Positions 24,698 through 36,874 of a stretch of DNA of 64,000 nucleotides are shown here, piece after piece. The DNA is from Oryzomicrobium terrae (lineage in GTDB: Bacteria > Pseudomonadota > Gammaproteobacteria > Burkholderiales > Rhodocyclaceae): NCBI RefSeq assembly GCF_008274805.1, contig NZ_CP022579.1, forward strand, positions 1,054,001 through 1,118,000. The letters run 5' to 3'. A program made the translations under genes and the position numbers. The notes under the pieces were generated by a model. That model had not been told where the DNA came from. It did not search any database and worked only from the letters and a program-made list of their open reading frames with translations. Position 1 is the first letter of the stretch, and every line of letters starts with the position of its first letter.

Positions 24698-24712
24698 GCA
24701 CCGACATGGTGC
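24698..24712. promoter_or_regulatory. Putative NtrC binding site of the allophanate hydrolase operon
   Basis: GCACC-GACAT-GGTGC is a perfect dyad of NtrC form, about 135 bp upstream of the -24 element at 24562-24563. Confidence 0.68.
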
Positions 24713-24798
24713 CTTGAGGCGTGGGGCGGCACAGCCGTGAGGCGCGGGACGGGGTAATGCGGGGGGGGGGGAGGCGGATGAGGTGTGGGGTAGGGGCG

Positions 24799-24873
24799 TG
24801 GTCTCCCCGACAGGAATCGAACCTGTATTTAGCGCTTAGGAGGCGCTCGTTCTATCCATTGAACTACGGAGAG
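24799..24873 (-). tRNA. tRNA-Arg, anticodon CCT
   Basis: Read on the minus strand, the acceptor CTCTCCG pairs with CGGGGAG (one U-G). The D stem is GTTC/GAAC. The anticodon stem AGCGC/GCGCT closes loop CTCCTAA (anticodon CCT), and the T arm is ACAGG-TTCGATT-CCTGT. Discriminator A and an encoded CCA complete the gene (75 bases with CCA). It decodes AGG. Confidence 0.96.
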
Positions 24874-25037
24874 GGAAGCCGGAGACCGACGCGGCGCGTA
24901 TTGTAGCCGCGCGGGGCAGCCGGGCAAAATGCCGCGGCCGGGGAACCGGCGGGGGTGGCACCGGTCCTTTCTTGGAGACGACCGCGAACCGCCCCCGAAC
25001 CGCCCTTGAACCTTTTCACCGCTGACCGGACTTTGTC

Positions 25038-25583
25038 ATGAAACCCCTCATTCTTGCCCTGGTCGTTCTGGCCGGCGTCTTCCTCGCCTTTCGCGTCGCC
25101 GCAGCCGACAAGGCGCCCCGTGCGCCGGAAAGTGGCGATCCAGCGCCGGACTTCATCCTGCCCGATGCCGCGGGGACCCCGGTGGCGTTGCAGAGCTTCC
25201 GCGGCCGTTGGGTGGTGCTCTACTTCTATCCCAAGGACGACACCCCGGGCTGCACCGAGGAGGCCTGCCAGTTTCGCGACGACTGGGCCCAATTGCAGGC
25301 CCTGGGTGTTCAGGTGCTGGGGGTGAGCGTGGACGATTCGGCCTCCCACGCCGCCTTTGCCAAGAAGCACGGGCTGCCTTTTCCTTTGCTCGCCGACGTC
25401 GGCGGCACCGTGGCCAAGGCCTATGGCGCTTACGCCGACTGGGTGGTGTTCAAGTTTGCCAAGCGCTACACCTTCCTAATTTCCCCCGACGGGCGCATCG
25501 CCCGGACCTACCTCAAGGTCGATACCTCGAAGCACAGCACCGAGGTGATCGCCGACCTCAAGCAATTGACCGGGCGCAACTGA
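25038..25583 (+). CDS. Exported peroxiredoxin of the Bcp/PrxQ family
   Basis: The 181-residue thiol peroxidase has the PrxQ active site YPKDDTPGCTEEACQF, with peroxidatic Cys and a resolving Cys five residues later. Unlike cytoplasmic Bcp it starts with a hydrophobic signal (PLILALVVLAGVFLAFRVAAA), so it probably acts in the periplasm or is membrane anchored. ATG at 25038 directly precedes the signal. A terminator follows at 25621. Confidence 0.9.
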   Translation: MKPLILALVVLAGVFLAFRVAAADKAPRAPESGDPAPDFILPDAAGTPVALQSFRGRWVVLYFYPKDDTPGCTEEACQFRDDWAQLQALGVQVLGVSVDDSASHAAFAKKHGLPFPLLADVGGTVAKAYGAYADWVVFKFAKRYTFLISPDGRIARTYLKVDTSKHSTEVIADLKQLTGRN

Positions 25584-25620
25584 GGCGCCGTCTTCCATTT
25601 CGTTGCCATCCCACGCCCCC

Positions 25621-25648
25621 AGGGCACCTTCGGGTGCCCTTTTGTTTG
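25621..25648 (+). terminator. Intrinsic terminator after the peroxiredoxin gene
   Basis: AGGGCACC-TTCG-GGTGCCCT with a stable tetraloop, followed by TTTGTTT. Confidence 0.88.
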
Positions 25649-25834
25649 GTGAAAGACGCTGTTAATGGTCTAAAAATAAGTTGAATCAGCTTTGATTTGG
25701 AAAAAACGCAGCGATAGATTTTGAGTGCGACACGGGCGCGATTTTTCCGGGATTTCCCGCCCAATCGCGGCCCTGTTACTGGGCCCCGCGCCGATGCTCG
25801 ATCGCCCTCCATCCATGGTCGTCACCTCCTGCCC

Positions 25835-26329
25835 ATGACCCGATTCGACACTATCGACCTCGCCATCCTGGACGCCCTGCAACAGGATGGGCGCATCACC
25901 AACGTGGCCCTGGCCAAGAAGGTGGGCCTCAGTCCGACGCCCTGCGTCGAACGGGTGAAGACCCTCGAAGCCGCCGGGGTGATCGCCGGCTATGCCGCCC
26001 GGCTGAGCGCCGAGCCGCTCGGCCTGGGCCTGCTGGTGTACATCGAGATTTCCATCGACCGCACCTCCCAGCGCGCCTTCGAGGACTTCCGCCGCGCCGT
26101 GGTAACGATTCCCGAAGTGCAGGAATGCCACATGGTGGCCGGTAGCTTCGATTACCTGCTCAAGGTGCGGGTGCCCGACATGGCTGCCTACCGCATCTTC
26201 CTGGGCGATGTCCTGTCGCGCCTGCCGGGCATCCGCGAAACCCACAGCTACCCGGTCATGGAGGTGGTCAAGGAATCGTCCCTGCTCGGCCTGAACCCCC
26301 TCAAGGCCCAGGCCCGTCGCGGCACCTGA
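25835..26329 (+). CDS. putR: Lrp/AsnC-family regulator, probable activator of putA
   Basis: The 164-residue regulator has an N-terminal helix-turn-helix (LDALQQDGRITNVALAKKVGLSPTPCVERVKTLEA, about 8-45). A RAM/AsnC ligand-binding domain follows, with VAGSFDYLLKVRVPDM. The pattern CVERVKTLE and MEVVKESSLLGL resemble PutR/BkdR-type Lrp proteins. ATG at 25835 follows a weak CTCC-rich leader; the longer frame upstream has no ribosome binding site. It lies 72 bases before putA on the same strand, the usual arrangement for a proline-responsive activator. The symbol is inferred from this context. Confidence 0.82.
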   Translation: MTRFDTIDLAILDALQQDGRITNVALAKKVGLSPTPCVERVKTLEAAGVIAGYAARLSAEPLGLGLLVYIEISIDRTSQRAFEDFRRAVVTIPEVQECHMVAGSFDYLLKVRVPDMAAYRIFLGDVLSRLPGIRETHSYPVMEVVKESSLLGLNPLKAQARRGT

Positions 26330-26401
26330 GGTTGCTCCCGGGCCCAACTCCTTCCACGCCGACCACCGCCATCCACTCTCGTCGCTGCCACCGAGACCGC
26401 C

Positions 26402-29400
26402 ATGCCTGCCGACCCTTCCCCGCCCCCGGCCGCCACGCCCCAAACGGCGCCTTCGTCCCCCGACCTGGAGCGCTTGCGCCAGGCCATCGCCGCCCTGCAC
26501 CGTCGCGACGAGGCGGCCTGCGTCGCCGCCCTGGCTGCCGAGGCCGGCCCGGTGTTCGCGCCCCTGCGCCCGGCCATCGCGGTGGCGGCCGAGGCCCTGG
26601 TGACGGCGGTGCGTGCCCAGCGCAGCGGTGCCAGCGGGGTGGACAGCCTGATGCAGGAGTTCTCCCTGTCGAGCCAGGAAGGCATCGCCCTGATGTGCCT
26701 GGCCGAGGCCTTGCTGCGCATCCCCGACCAAGCCACCGCCGACCGCCTCGTCCGCGACAAGATCGGCCGGGGCGACTGGCAGGCCCATCTGGGCCACAGC
26801 CCGTCCCTGTTCGTCAATGCCGCGGCCTGGGGGCTGATGATCACCGGCAAGCTGATTGCCCCGGTCGGCACCGGGGCGCTCAGCGGCGCCCTGACCCGTT
26901 TGATCGCCCGGGGCGGCGAGCCCCTCGTTCGCCGCGGTGTCGATTTCGCCATGCGCCTGCTCGGCCAGCAGTTCGTCCTTGGCTGCACCATCGCCGAGGC
27001 CCTGGAGCGCAGCCGCGAAGCCCAGGGGCGCGGCTATGCCCACTCCTACGACATGCTCGGCGAAGCCGCCCTGACCGCCGCCGATGCCGGGCGCTACACC
27101 GCCGCCTACACCGCCGCCATCCACGCCATCGGCCGCGCCGCCCAGGCCCATGGGCCCCGCGGCGCCACGGCCGGGCCGGGCATCTCGATCAAGCTCTCGG
27201 CCCTGCACCCCCGTTACACCACCCTCCAGCGCGACCGGGTGATGGCCGAATTGCTGCCCCGGCTGCGCGACCTGGCTGCCCTGGCGCGCCACTACGACCT
27301 GGGCCTCAACATCGACGCCGAAGAGGCGGACCGGCTCGACCTGTCCCTCGACCTGTTCACCGCCCTGGCCGCCGACCCGGCCCTGGCCGACTGGGACGGC
27401 CTGGGCTTTGTCGTCCAGGCCTACCAGAAACGGGCCCCGGCAGTGGTCGACTACCTCATCCAGCTGGCCCGCCACCACGGCCGGCGGCTGATGGTGCGCC
27501 TGGTCAAGGGGGCCTACTGGGACAGCGAGATCAAGCGCGCCCAGGTCGACGGCCTGGCCGACTACCCGGTCTATACGCGCAAGGCCCACACCGACCTGGC
27601 CTACCTGGCCTGCGCCCGGCGCCTGCTTGTCGCCGCCGCCGAGGGGCGGATCTATCCCCAGTTCGCCACCCACAACGCCCATACCGTGGCCGCCGTGGCG
27701 GCCCTGGCCGAGCGGCTGCAGGTGAGCGATCGGGACGACTACGAATTCCAGTGCCTGCACGGCATGGGCGAGACCCTCTACGACCGGGTGGCCGGGGCGG
27801 CGCGCCGTTGCCGCATCTACGCCCCGGTGGGCAGCCACGAGACCCTGTTGCCCTACCTGGTGCGGCGCCTGCTGGAAAACGGCGCCAATTCGTCGTTCGT
27901 GCACCGCCTGGTGGACGAGGCGGTGAGCGTGGCCGAGCTGGTGGCGGACCCGTTGCTCGCGGTTCAGACCACCGGGGGCTTGCCCCATCCCGGGGTGGTG
28001 GCGCCGGCGGCCCTGTTTGCCGGCTTGGCCCATCGCCGGGGCAATTCGGCCGGGCTGGACCTGGCCAGTCCCTGGGAGCTGGCCGCCACCGCCCTGGCCC
28101 AGCGCCAGCTGGAAAGCCGGCGCTGGCAGGCCGCGCCCTGCCTGGCGGAGAAAGGCGCGCCCCCGGGTCCCGTGCACCTAGTGCGCAACCCGGCCCGCCG
28201 CGACGAGGTCGTCGGCGAGGTGCGGGAGGCCAGCGCTGCCGAGGTGGAACGGGCCCTGGCCACCGCCACTGCTGCGGCCCCGAGGTGGCGCGGGACCGCT
28301 CCGGCGGCCCGGGACATCCTGCTCGACCGGGCCGCCGACCTGCTCGAAGCCGAGCGCCCCGCCTTGTTTTCCCTGGCCGTGCGGGAAGCCGGCAAGACCT
28401 GGGGCAACGCCGTCGCCGAGGTGCGCGAGGCAGTGGATTTCTGCCGCTACTACGCCGCCGAATTGCGCGGCGGAGCCGTTGCCGCCGAGGCCTGGGCGCC
28501 CTACGGGGCGGGGCCGGTGGTGTGCATCAGCCCGTGGAATTTCCCTCTGGCGATCTTCGTCGGCCAGATCAGCGCGGCCCTGGCCGCCGGCCATCCGGTC
28601 ATCGCCAAACCGGCCGAGCAGACCCCCCTGATGGCTGCGGCGGCAGTGGCGTTGCTGCACCGGGCCGGCATCCCCCGGGACGTGCTGCAACTGCTGCCGG
28701 GCCCCGGCGAAACCGTCGGGGCGGCCCTGGTGGCCGATCCCCGGGTGGCCGGGGTGGTGTTCACCGGCTCCACCGAGGTGGCCCGCCTGATCCAGGCCAG
28801 CCTGGCCCGGCGCGGTGGCGGGGGCGAGGTGCCCCTGATCGCCGAAACCGGCGGGCAGAACGCCCTGATCGTCGATTCCTCGGCCCTGCCCGAACAGGTG
28901 GTGCAGGATGTGCTCGCTTCGGCCTTCGACAGCGCCGGGCAGCGCTGTTCGGCCCTGCGCGTGCTGTGCCTGCAGGACGAGATCGCCACGCCGCTGCTGG
29001 CCATGCTCACGGGCGCCCTGCAGGAGCTGGCCTGCGGCGATCCGGCCGACCCGGCCCGGGACATCGGCCCGGTCATCGACGCCGAGGCCCAAGCGCGGCT
29101 GGAGGCCCACGTCGCCGCACTGGCCGCCGCCGGCTGCCCGGTCGTGCGCCTGCCCCTCGCCCCGGAATGTGCCGCCGGTACCTTCGTCGCGCCGACCCTG
29201 ATCGAGATCGACCGCCTCGACCGGTTGCCTGGCGAAGTGTTCGGCCCGGTGCTGCACGTGCTGCGCTACCGGGCGGCGGAACTGCCCCAGCTGGTGGCCG
29301 CCATCAACGCCACCGGCTACGGCTTGACCTTCGGCCTGCACAGCCGCATCGACGCCACCGTGGCGACGCTGACCCGTCAGGTGCGCGCCGGCAACCACTA

Positions 29401-30274
29401 CGTCAATCGCAACATCGTCGGCGCCGTGGTCGGGGTCCAGCCCTTCGGCGGCGAAGGGCTCTCCGGCACCGGCCCCAAGGCGGGCGGGCCGTTGTACCTG
29501 CAGCGGCTGGGCGGCGCCCGCCAGGTGGCGCCCAGCCTGCTCCACGGCGCGGCGGTGCGGGTCACGCGCCGGGACGATTCCGCCCTGGCGCCGTGCCAGG
29601 CGCTGGCGGCCTGGGGACAGTCCCTTCTGCCGGCGGAGCCGGCAGGGGGGGCTGGGGGGAGGGAAGGGCTCATCGGCGCAGATGGTGCGGACAGTGCGGA
29701 CAGTGCCGAGCATCCGGACGCCGCGGTTGCGGAAACCTTGCCTGCGCGCTGCCGCCGCTACCTGGCGCTGTCGCTGCTGCCGTGGCGCCTGGAGCTGCCC
29801 GGCCCCACCGGCGAAGCCAATACGTTGAGCTTTGTCCCCCGGGGCCGGGTCGGCTGCGTGGCGGCCACGGCGGATGGCCTGCTCGTTCAACTGGCGGCGG
29901 TGCTGGCCACGGGCAACGTCGCGGTGCTGGCGGACAACGCCCCGGCCCGGGCCCTGCGCCCGCGCTTGCCCGCCGCGTTGCTGGCCCGGGTGGAGGTGGC
30001 GACGCTGGAGCCCTCGGCAGCATTGGAACCCCAGGCATCTCCGGCGATGGCCGGCCAAGCGCCAGGACTGGCCGCCCTGTTGGTTGAGGGCCCCCCGGAA
30101 TTCCTGGGCGCCTGGCGCCGGACCGTGGCGGCCTGGCCGGGGGCCATCGTGCCGGTGCTGGGGCCGGACGAGGCGGGCGACTATCCGCTCTACCGGCTGG
30201 TGACCGAGCGGGTGGTGAGCATCAACACCGCCGCCGCCGGGGGCAACGCCGCCCTGATGGCCCTGGGGGCGTGA
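26402..30274 (+). CDS. putA: Bifunctional proline dehydrogenase / glutamate-gamma-semialdehyde dehydrogenase
   Basis: The 1290-residue enzyme oxidises proline to glutamate at the inner membrane face. The PRODH barrel (about 80-500) has LNIDAEEADRLDLSLDL and RLVKGAYWDSEIKRAQ. The aldehyde dehydrogenase domain (about 590-1050) has ISPWNFPLAIFVGQ, VFTGSTEVA, AETGGQNALIV and the catalytic Cys in SAGQRCSALRV (near 848). It lacks the N-terminal ribbon-helix-helix repressor domain of E. coli PutA but has a C-terminal ALDH-superfamily tail (about 1110-1290), so it is a type B PutA. A low-complexity linker near 1075-1105 contains GGAGG and GADGADSADSA. Regulation is probably by the adjacent Lrp protein. 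Confidence 0.95.
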   Translation: MPADPSPPPAATPQTAPSSPDLERLRQAIAALHRRDEAACVAALAAEAGPVFAPLRPAIAVAAEALVTAVRAQRSGASGVDSLMQEFSLSSQEGIALMCLAEALLRIPDQATADRLVRDKIGRGDWQAHLGHSPSLFVNAAAWGLMITGKLIAPVGTGALSGALTRLIARGGEPLVRRGVDFAMRLLGQQFVLGCTIAEALERSREAQGRGYAHSYDMLGEAALTAADAGRYTAAYTAAIHAIGRAAQAHGPRGATAGPGISIKLSALHPRYTTLQRDRVMAELLPRLRDLAALARHYDLGLNIDAEEADRLDLSLDLFTALAADPALADWDGLGFVVQAYQKRAPAVVDYLIQLARHHGRRLMVRLVKGAYWDSEIKRAQVDGLADYPVYTRKAHTDLAYLACARRLLVAAAEGRIYPQFATHNAHTVAAVAALAERLQVSDRDDYEFQCLHGMGETLYDRVAGAARRCRIYAPVGSHETLLPYLVRRLLENGANSSFVHRLVDEAVSVAELVADPLLAVQTTGGLPHPGVVAPAALFAGLAHRRGNSAGLDLASPWELAATALAQRQLESRRWQAAPCLAEKGAPPGPVHLVRNPARRDEVVGEVREASAAEVERALATATAAAPRWRGTAPAARDILLDRAADLLEAERPALFSLAVREAGKTWGNAVAEVREAVDFCRYYAAELRGGAVAAEAWAPYGAGPVVCISPWNFPLAIFVGQISAALAAGHPVIAKPAEQTPLMAAAAVALLHRAGIPRDVLQLLPGPGETVGAALVADPRVAGVVFTGSTEVARLIQASLARRGGGGEVPLIAETGGQNALIVDSSALPEQVVQDVLASAFDSAGQRCSALRVLCLQDEIATPLLAMLTGALQELACGDPADPARDIGPVIDAEAQARLEAHVAALAAAGCPVVRLPLAPECAAGTFVAPTLIEIDRLDRLPGEVFGPVLHVLRYRAAELPQLVAAINATGYGLTFGLHSRIDATVATLTRQVRAGNHYVNRNIVGAVVGVQPFGGEGLSGTGPKAGGPLYLQRLGGARQVAPSLLHGAAVRVTRRDDSALAPCQALAAWGQSLLPAEPAGGAGGREGLIGADGADSADSAEHPDAAVAETLPARCRRYLALSLLPWRLELPGPTGEANTLSFVPRGRVGCVAATADGLLVQLAAVLATGNVAVLADNAPARALRPRLPAALLARVEVATLEPSAALEPQASPAMAGQAPGLAALLVEGPPEFLGAWRRTVAAWPGAIVPVLGPDEAGDYPLYRLVTERVVSINTAAAGGNAALMALGA

Positions 30275-30437
30275 GCCTTACGTCCGCGGCCCGCTGCCGG
30301 CCGGTGGCAGGGATGGCGGAGCCGCAACGGACTCGTGCCGGGGCGAGCCCGGGAGGAGGCGGTGATGCGCATGGACAAAATGTCTCACCCCATGCTTGAA
30401 TCCTTCCCCCCTGCCTGCCTTCTCCCCGATCCTCGCC

Positions 30438-31889
<1,452 letters not shown>

Positions 31890-31932
31890 CCGTGCCGGGA
31901 CGGTGCGGCCGCGCCACCGCCCGGGAGTCGGC

Positions 31933-34074
<2,142 letters not shown>

Positions 34075-34130
34075 AGCTGGCGCGGTTCTCCACGGTGTAT
34101 TCCTGGAGAACGAGCATTGGCGCGGCGTTC
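34075..34130 (+). repeat. Palindromic intergenic repeat unit after the sensor kinase gene
   Basis: CTGGCGCGG, then GTTCTCCA (34085-34092) facing TGGAGAAC (34104-34111), then TTGGCGCGG. Block order and sequence match the unit at 5613-5664. The rest of 34131-34369 holds no gene; it includes one isolated DnaA-box-like TTATCCACA at 34232-34240. Confidence 0.55.
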
Positions 34131-34369
34131 AGCGATGCCATGCCGAAAGTCCGCGTCCCTATTGGCTTTCCGGCGCATGCCTGTTTTTTGTGCGACGCGT
34201 CATGTGCTTGAGACACCAGGCTTTTTACGTTTTATCCACAGCCCTGTCCCCAGTTTCTGGGGAAAGTGGGCGCATTCGGGCCGGGGTGCCGGGCACTTTT
34301 TGCGCCGGCGCCTGTCCATCCCACGTCCCACCCGCGGGGATAGCCATTCCAACAACAGGAGAAACAACC

Positions 34370-34873
34370 ATGACGATCAAGGTCGGCGACCGCCTGCCCG
34401 CAGGCACCCTCAACGAGTTCATTTCGGTGGAGACCGAAGGCTGCGCCCTGGGTCCCAATACCTTCAAGGTCGAGGACCTGGTCAAGGGCAAGAAGATCGT
34501 TGTCTTCGCCGTGCCCGGCGCCTTCACCCCCACCTGCTCCAACCAGCACCTGCCCGGTTACCTGGCCCACTACGATGCCTTCAAGGCCAAGGGCGTGGAC
34601 GAGATCTGGTGCCTGGCCGCCAACGACGCCTTTGTCATGGGCGCCTGGGGCAAGGACCAGCAGGTGGGCAGCAAGGTGCGCATGATGGCCGACGGTAGCG
34701 CCGAATACGTGGGCAAGCTGGGCCTGCAATTGGACCTCACCGCCCGGGGCATGGGCCTGCGCGCCCAGCGCTTCGCCATGGTGGTGGAGGACGGCGTGGT
34801 CAAGGCCCTAGCCGTGGAAGCCCCGGGCAAGTTCGAGGTGAGCAGCGCCGAGGCGGTGCTGAAGAGCCTCTAA
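34370..34873 (+). CDS. Peroxiredoxin of the Prx5 family
   Basis: The 167-residue cytoplasmic thiol peroxidase has the Prx5 active site VPGAFTPTCSNQHLPGY with peroxidatic Cys near 49. Other family positions are CLAANDAFVMGAWGKDQ and QRFAMVVEDGVV. There is no fused glutaredoxin domain. It uses glutaredoxin or thioredoxin to reduce peroxides. A strong ribosome binding site (AGGAG) precedes ATG 34370. A terminator follows at 34977. Confidence 0.92.
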   Translation: MTIKVGDRLPAGTLNEFISVETEGCALGPNTFKVEDLVKGKKIVVFAVPGAFTPTCSNQHLPGYLAHYDAFKAKGVDEIWCLAANDAFVMGAWGKDQQVGSKVRMMADGSAEYVGKLGLQLDLTARGMGLRAQRFAMVVEDGVVKALAVEAPGKFEVSSAEAVLKSL

Positions 34874-34976
34874 GCACGAGGCTGGCACTGCTGGCGTCCG
34901 ATGGCCGTTGATGTCGGCGCTATGCCGGCCTGGTCCGCCGATCAGGTCGGGGTGCCAATACGAGTTTGGGGCCAAT

Positions 34977-35016
34977 AAAAAAGCCCGCCACGCGTGTTGC
35001 GTGGCGGGCTTTTTTT
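34977..35016. terminator. Bidirectional intrinsic terminator
   Basis: AAAAAAGCCCGCCACGC pairs with GCGTGGCGGGCTTTTTT around GTGTT. It ends both the Prx5 gene and the convergent DUF4197 gene. Confidence 0.95.
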
Positions 35017-35089
35017 ATCGTGGGGCCGTCTGGCGTCGGAGCCGTCGTGGTGTCGGGACTACCCGGTGGGAGTCGGGGTGGGGCGCCGC

Positions 35090-35776
35090 TTACAGGCCGC
35101 CGAAGACCTTCTTCAGCAGGGCGCTGCCAGTACCCACCGGATCTTTGCGGATGGCCTTTTCCTGCTCGGCGATCATCAGGAACAGGCCGTCCAGGGCCTT
35201 GCGCGTCACGTAGTCGTCCAGGCTGGCGTCCTTGGCATCGACCAGGCCCAGGCCCGCAGCGCGGCCGGCCAGTGCGTCGTACTGGGGTTTGACCTGGAGC
35301 CGGTCGGTGGCTTTTTTGACGATGGGCAGGAATTTCTGCGTCAGTTCGCCGGAGGTGGTCTGGCGGAAGTAGTCGGTGGCGGCGTGGTCGCCGCCGGTCA
35401 AGACGCCCTGGGCATCCTGCACCGACATGCCCTTGACCGCCTTGAGCAGTACCGGCTTGGCTTCGACCACTGCCTGTTCGGCGGCGTGGTTCATGGCGTC
35501 CACCACCTCGTCGGCCTGCTTGCCCATACCGGCCATGCGCAGCATGCCCTCGGCCTGGGCCAGGGCGCCGGGCAGGGGAATCTTCACCCGAGAGTCGCCG
35601 AGAAAGCCGTTGGTCTTGCCCAACTGGCCGACCGCCACCTCGGCGCCGCGGGAGAGGGCTTCCTTCAAGCCGGCCACCGCGTCGCTATTGCTCACGGCGT
35701 TGGCCAGGGGCGCGGCCAGGGCGAGCACCAGGCCAAGGACGGCGGGGGAAAGGAACGAGCGGGGCAGGCGGATCAT
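35090..35776 (-). CDS. DUF4197 family exported protein
   Basis: The 228-residue protein has a signal peptide (LSPAVLGLVLALAAPLANA) and an entirely helical mature part, with KEALSRGAEVAVGQLGKTNGFLGD, FRQTTSGELTQKFLPIVKKA and DYVTRKALDGLFLMIAEQEKAIR. These blocks define DUF4197, a periplasmic family of unknown function in proteobacteria. ATG at 35776 begins the signal peptide. It is monocistronic. Confidence 0.85.
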   Translation of the reverse strand: MIRLPRSFLSPAVLGLVLALAAPLANAVSNSDAVAGLKEALSRGAEVAVGQLGKTNGFLGDSRVKIPLPGALAQAEGMLRMAGMGKQADEVVDAMNHAAEQAVVEAKPVLLKAVKGMSVQDAQGVLTGGDHAATDYFRQTTSGELTQKFLPIVKKATDRLQVKPQYDALAGRAAGLGLVDAKDASLDDYVTRKALDGLFLMIAEQEKAIRKDPVGTGSALLKKVFGGL

Positions 35777-35877
35777 GGCCGAATCTCCGAAAGGGGGTGT
35801 GCCATGGTGGCAAGAAAGGCCCGGAGCGGCAATGCCGGAGTAAGCGGCCTTGCTGCCGCCGGGGTGCGGCCCCAGGC

Positions 35878-36336
35878 TCAGGCGGCGGGCGGCGCGTTGC
35901 CGGGGCGGTGCAGCAGGATGGCGTTCATGCGCGGTGCATCGGGCACCAGGTCGGCCAGGGTGTAGTCGTCGAAGGTGGCGTAGAGGGCGGCAAAGGCTTT
36001 TTCCACCACGCTGCTCAGGCGGCAGACCGGGGCGATGCGGCAGCTGCAGGGCTCGTCCGCCAGGCACTCCACCAGGGGGGCGCTGCCCTCGCTGGCGCGC
36101 ACGATCTCCCCCAGGCGGATGTCGCCGGGCTCCCGGGCCAGGCGGATGCCGCCGCCCTTGCCGCGCACCGATTCGATCACCCCGCTGCGGGCGAGCTGGT
36201 GCACCACCTTCATCAGGTGGTTCTCGGAAATGCCGTAGGCCGCGGCGATCTCGGGAATGGTGACGAGCCGGCTGCGCTCCATGGCGAGGAACATCAGCAC
36301 CCGCATGGTGTAGTCGGAAAAGGCGGTGAGCTTCAT
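35878..36336 (-). CDS. nsrR: Rrf2-family nitric-oxide-sensing repressor NsrR
   Basis: The 152-residue protein has an N-terminal winged helix (about 8-60; IPEIAAAYGISENHLMKVVHQL) and a cluster-binding loop with Cys at 91, 97, 99 and 105 (ECLADEPCSCRIAPVCRL). Known NsrR proteins bind [4Fe-4S] or [2Fe-2S] through three of these and lose DNA binding when NO attacks the cluster. The gene is divergent from DUF2249 and ferredoxin reductase genes, with an NsrR-like dyad between them. The extra Cys (99) is not usual. Confidence 0.92.
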   Translation of the reverse strand: MKLTAFSDYTMRVLMFLAMERSRLVTIPEIAAAYGISENHLMKVVHQLARSGVIESVRGKGGGIRLAREPGDIRLGEIVRASEGSAPLVECLADEPCSCRIAPVCRLSSVVEKAFAALYATFDDYTLADLVPDAPRMNAILLHRPGNAPPAA

Positions 36337-36399
36337 GGCCGGCGGCCCTTATTAAGATGTAAAAAAAATATTGCTTTTAAAAACGACGGGGCTTACGAT

Positions 36400-36424
36400 A
36401 AAGCTGTATTTATTTTACAGCTTT
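36400..36424. promoter_or_regulatory. Probable NsrR operator
   Basis: AAAGCTGTA-N7-TACAGCTTT is a perfect 9-bp dyad in the nsrR/DUF2249 intergenic region. It resembles predicted NsrR sites (GATGYATTT-type halves). A second half-like AAGATGTA lies at 36354-36361 near the nsrR start. Confidence 0.62.
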
Positions 36425-36492
36425 AAACCGACCTGACCAGCGCCGTTGCCGTACCAGCCGGAAACCGCGTTCATCCTTCAAGGAGCCTCGCC

Positions 36493-36771
36493 ATGAGCAC
36501 TACCGTCATCGACAAGACCACCATCGACGTGCGCGAGATCGCACCACGCCTGCGCCATCCGCTGATCTTCGACACCTTCGACGCCCTGGCGACGGGAGAA
36601 GCCCTGTTGCTGGTCAATGACCACGATCCCAAGCCGCTCTTCTACCAGTTCCAGGCCGAATCCCCGGGCGAGTTCACCTGGGAGTACCTGGAAAGCGGCC
36701 CGGACGTCTGGCGGGTGCGCATCGGCAAAGCCCAGGCCGGTACCGCTCCGGCACGGGCGTGCGGGCACTGA
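36493..36771 (+). CDS. DUF2249 domain protein
   Basis: This 92-residue single-domain protein has DVREIAPRLRHPLIFDTFDAL and ALLLVNDHDPKPLFYQF, the signature of DUF2249, a small family often linked to hemerythrins and NO detoxification in denitrifiers. Start is ATG 36493 with AAGGAG upstream. It is divergent from nsrR and shares the dyad operator, so NsrR control is likely. Biochemical function is unknown. Confidence 0.88.
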   Translation: MSTTVIDKTTIDVREIAPRLRHPLIFDTFDALATGEALLLVNDHDPKPLFYQFQAESPGEFTWEYLESGPDVWRVRIGKAQAGTAPARACGH

Positions 36772-36874
36772 CCGCCGCCCGCGCTGACGAAGCCGGGCGG
36801 ACCGGATGGTTCAACGCGACCGCCTGAACTTCACCGCCGTAGCCGCTGTCACGACCCAACACAAGGAGGCTGCC

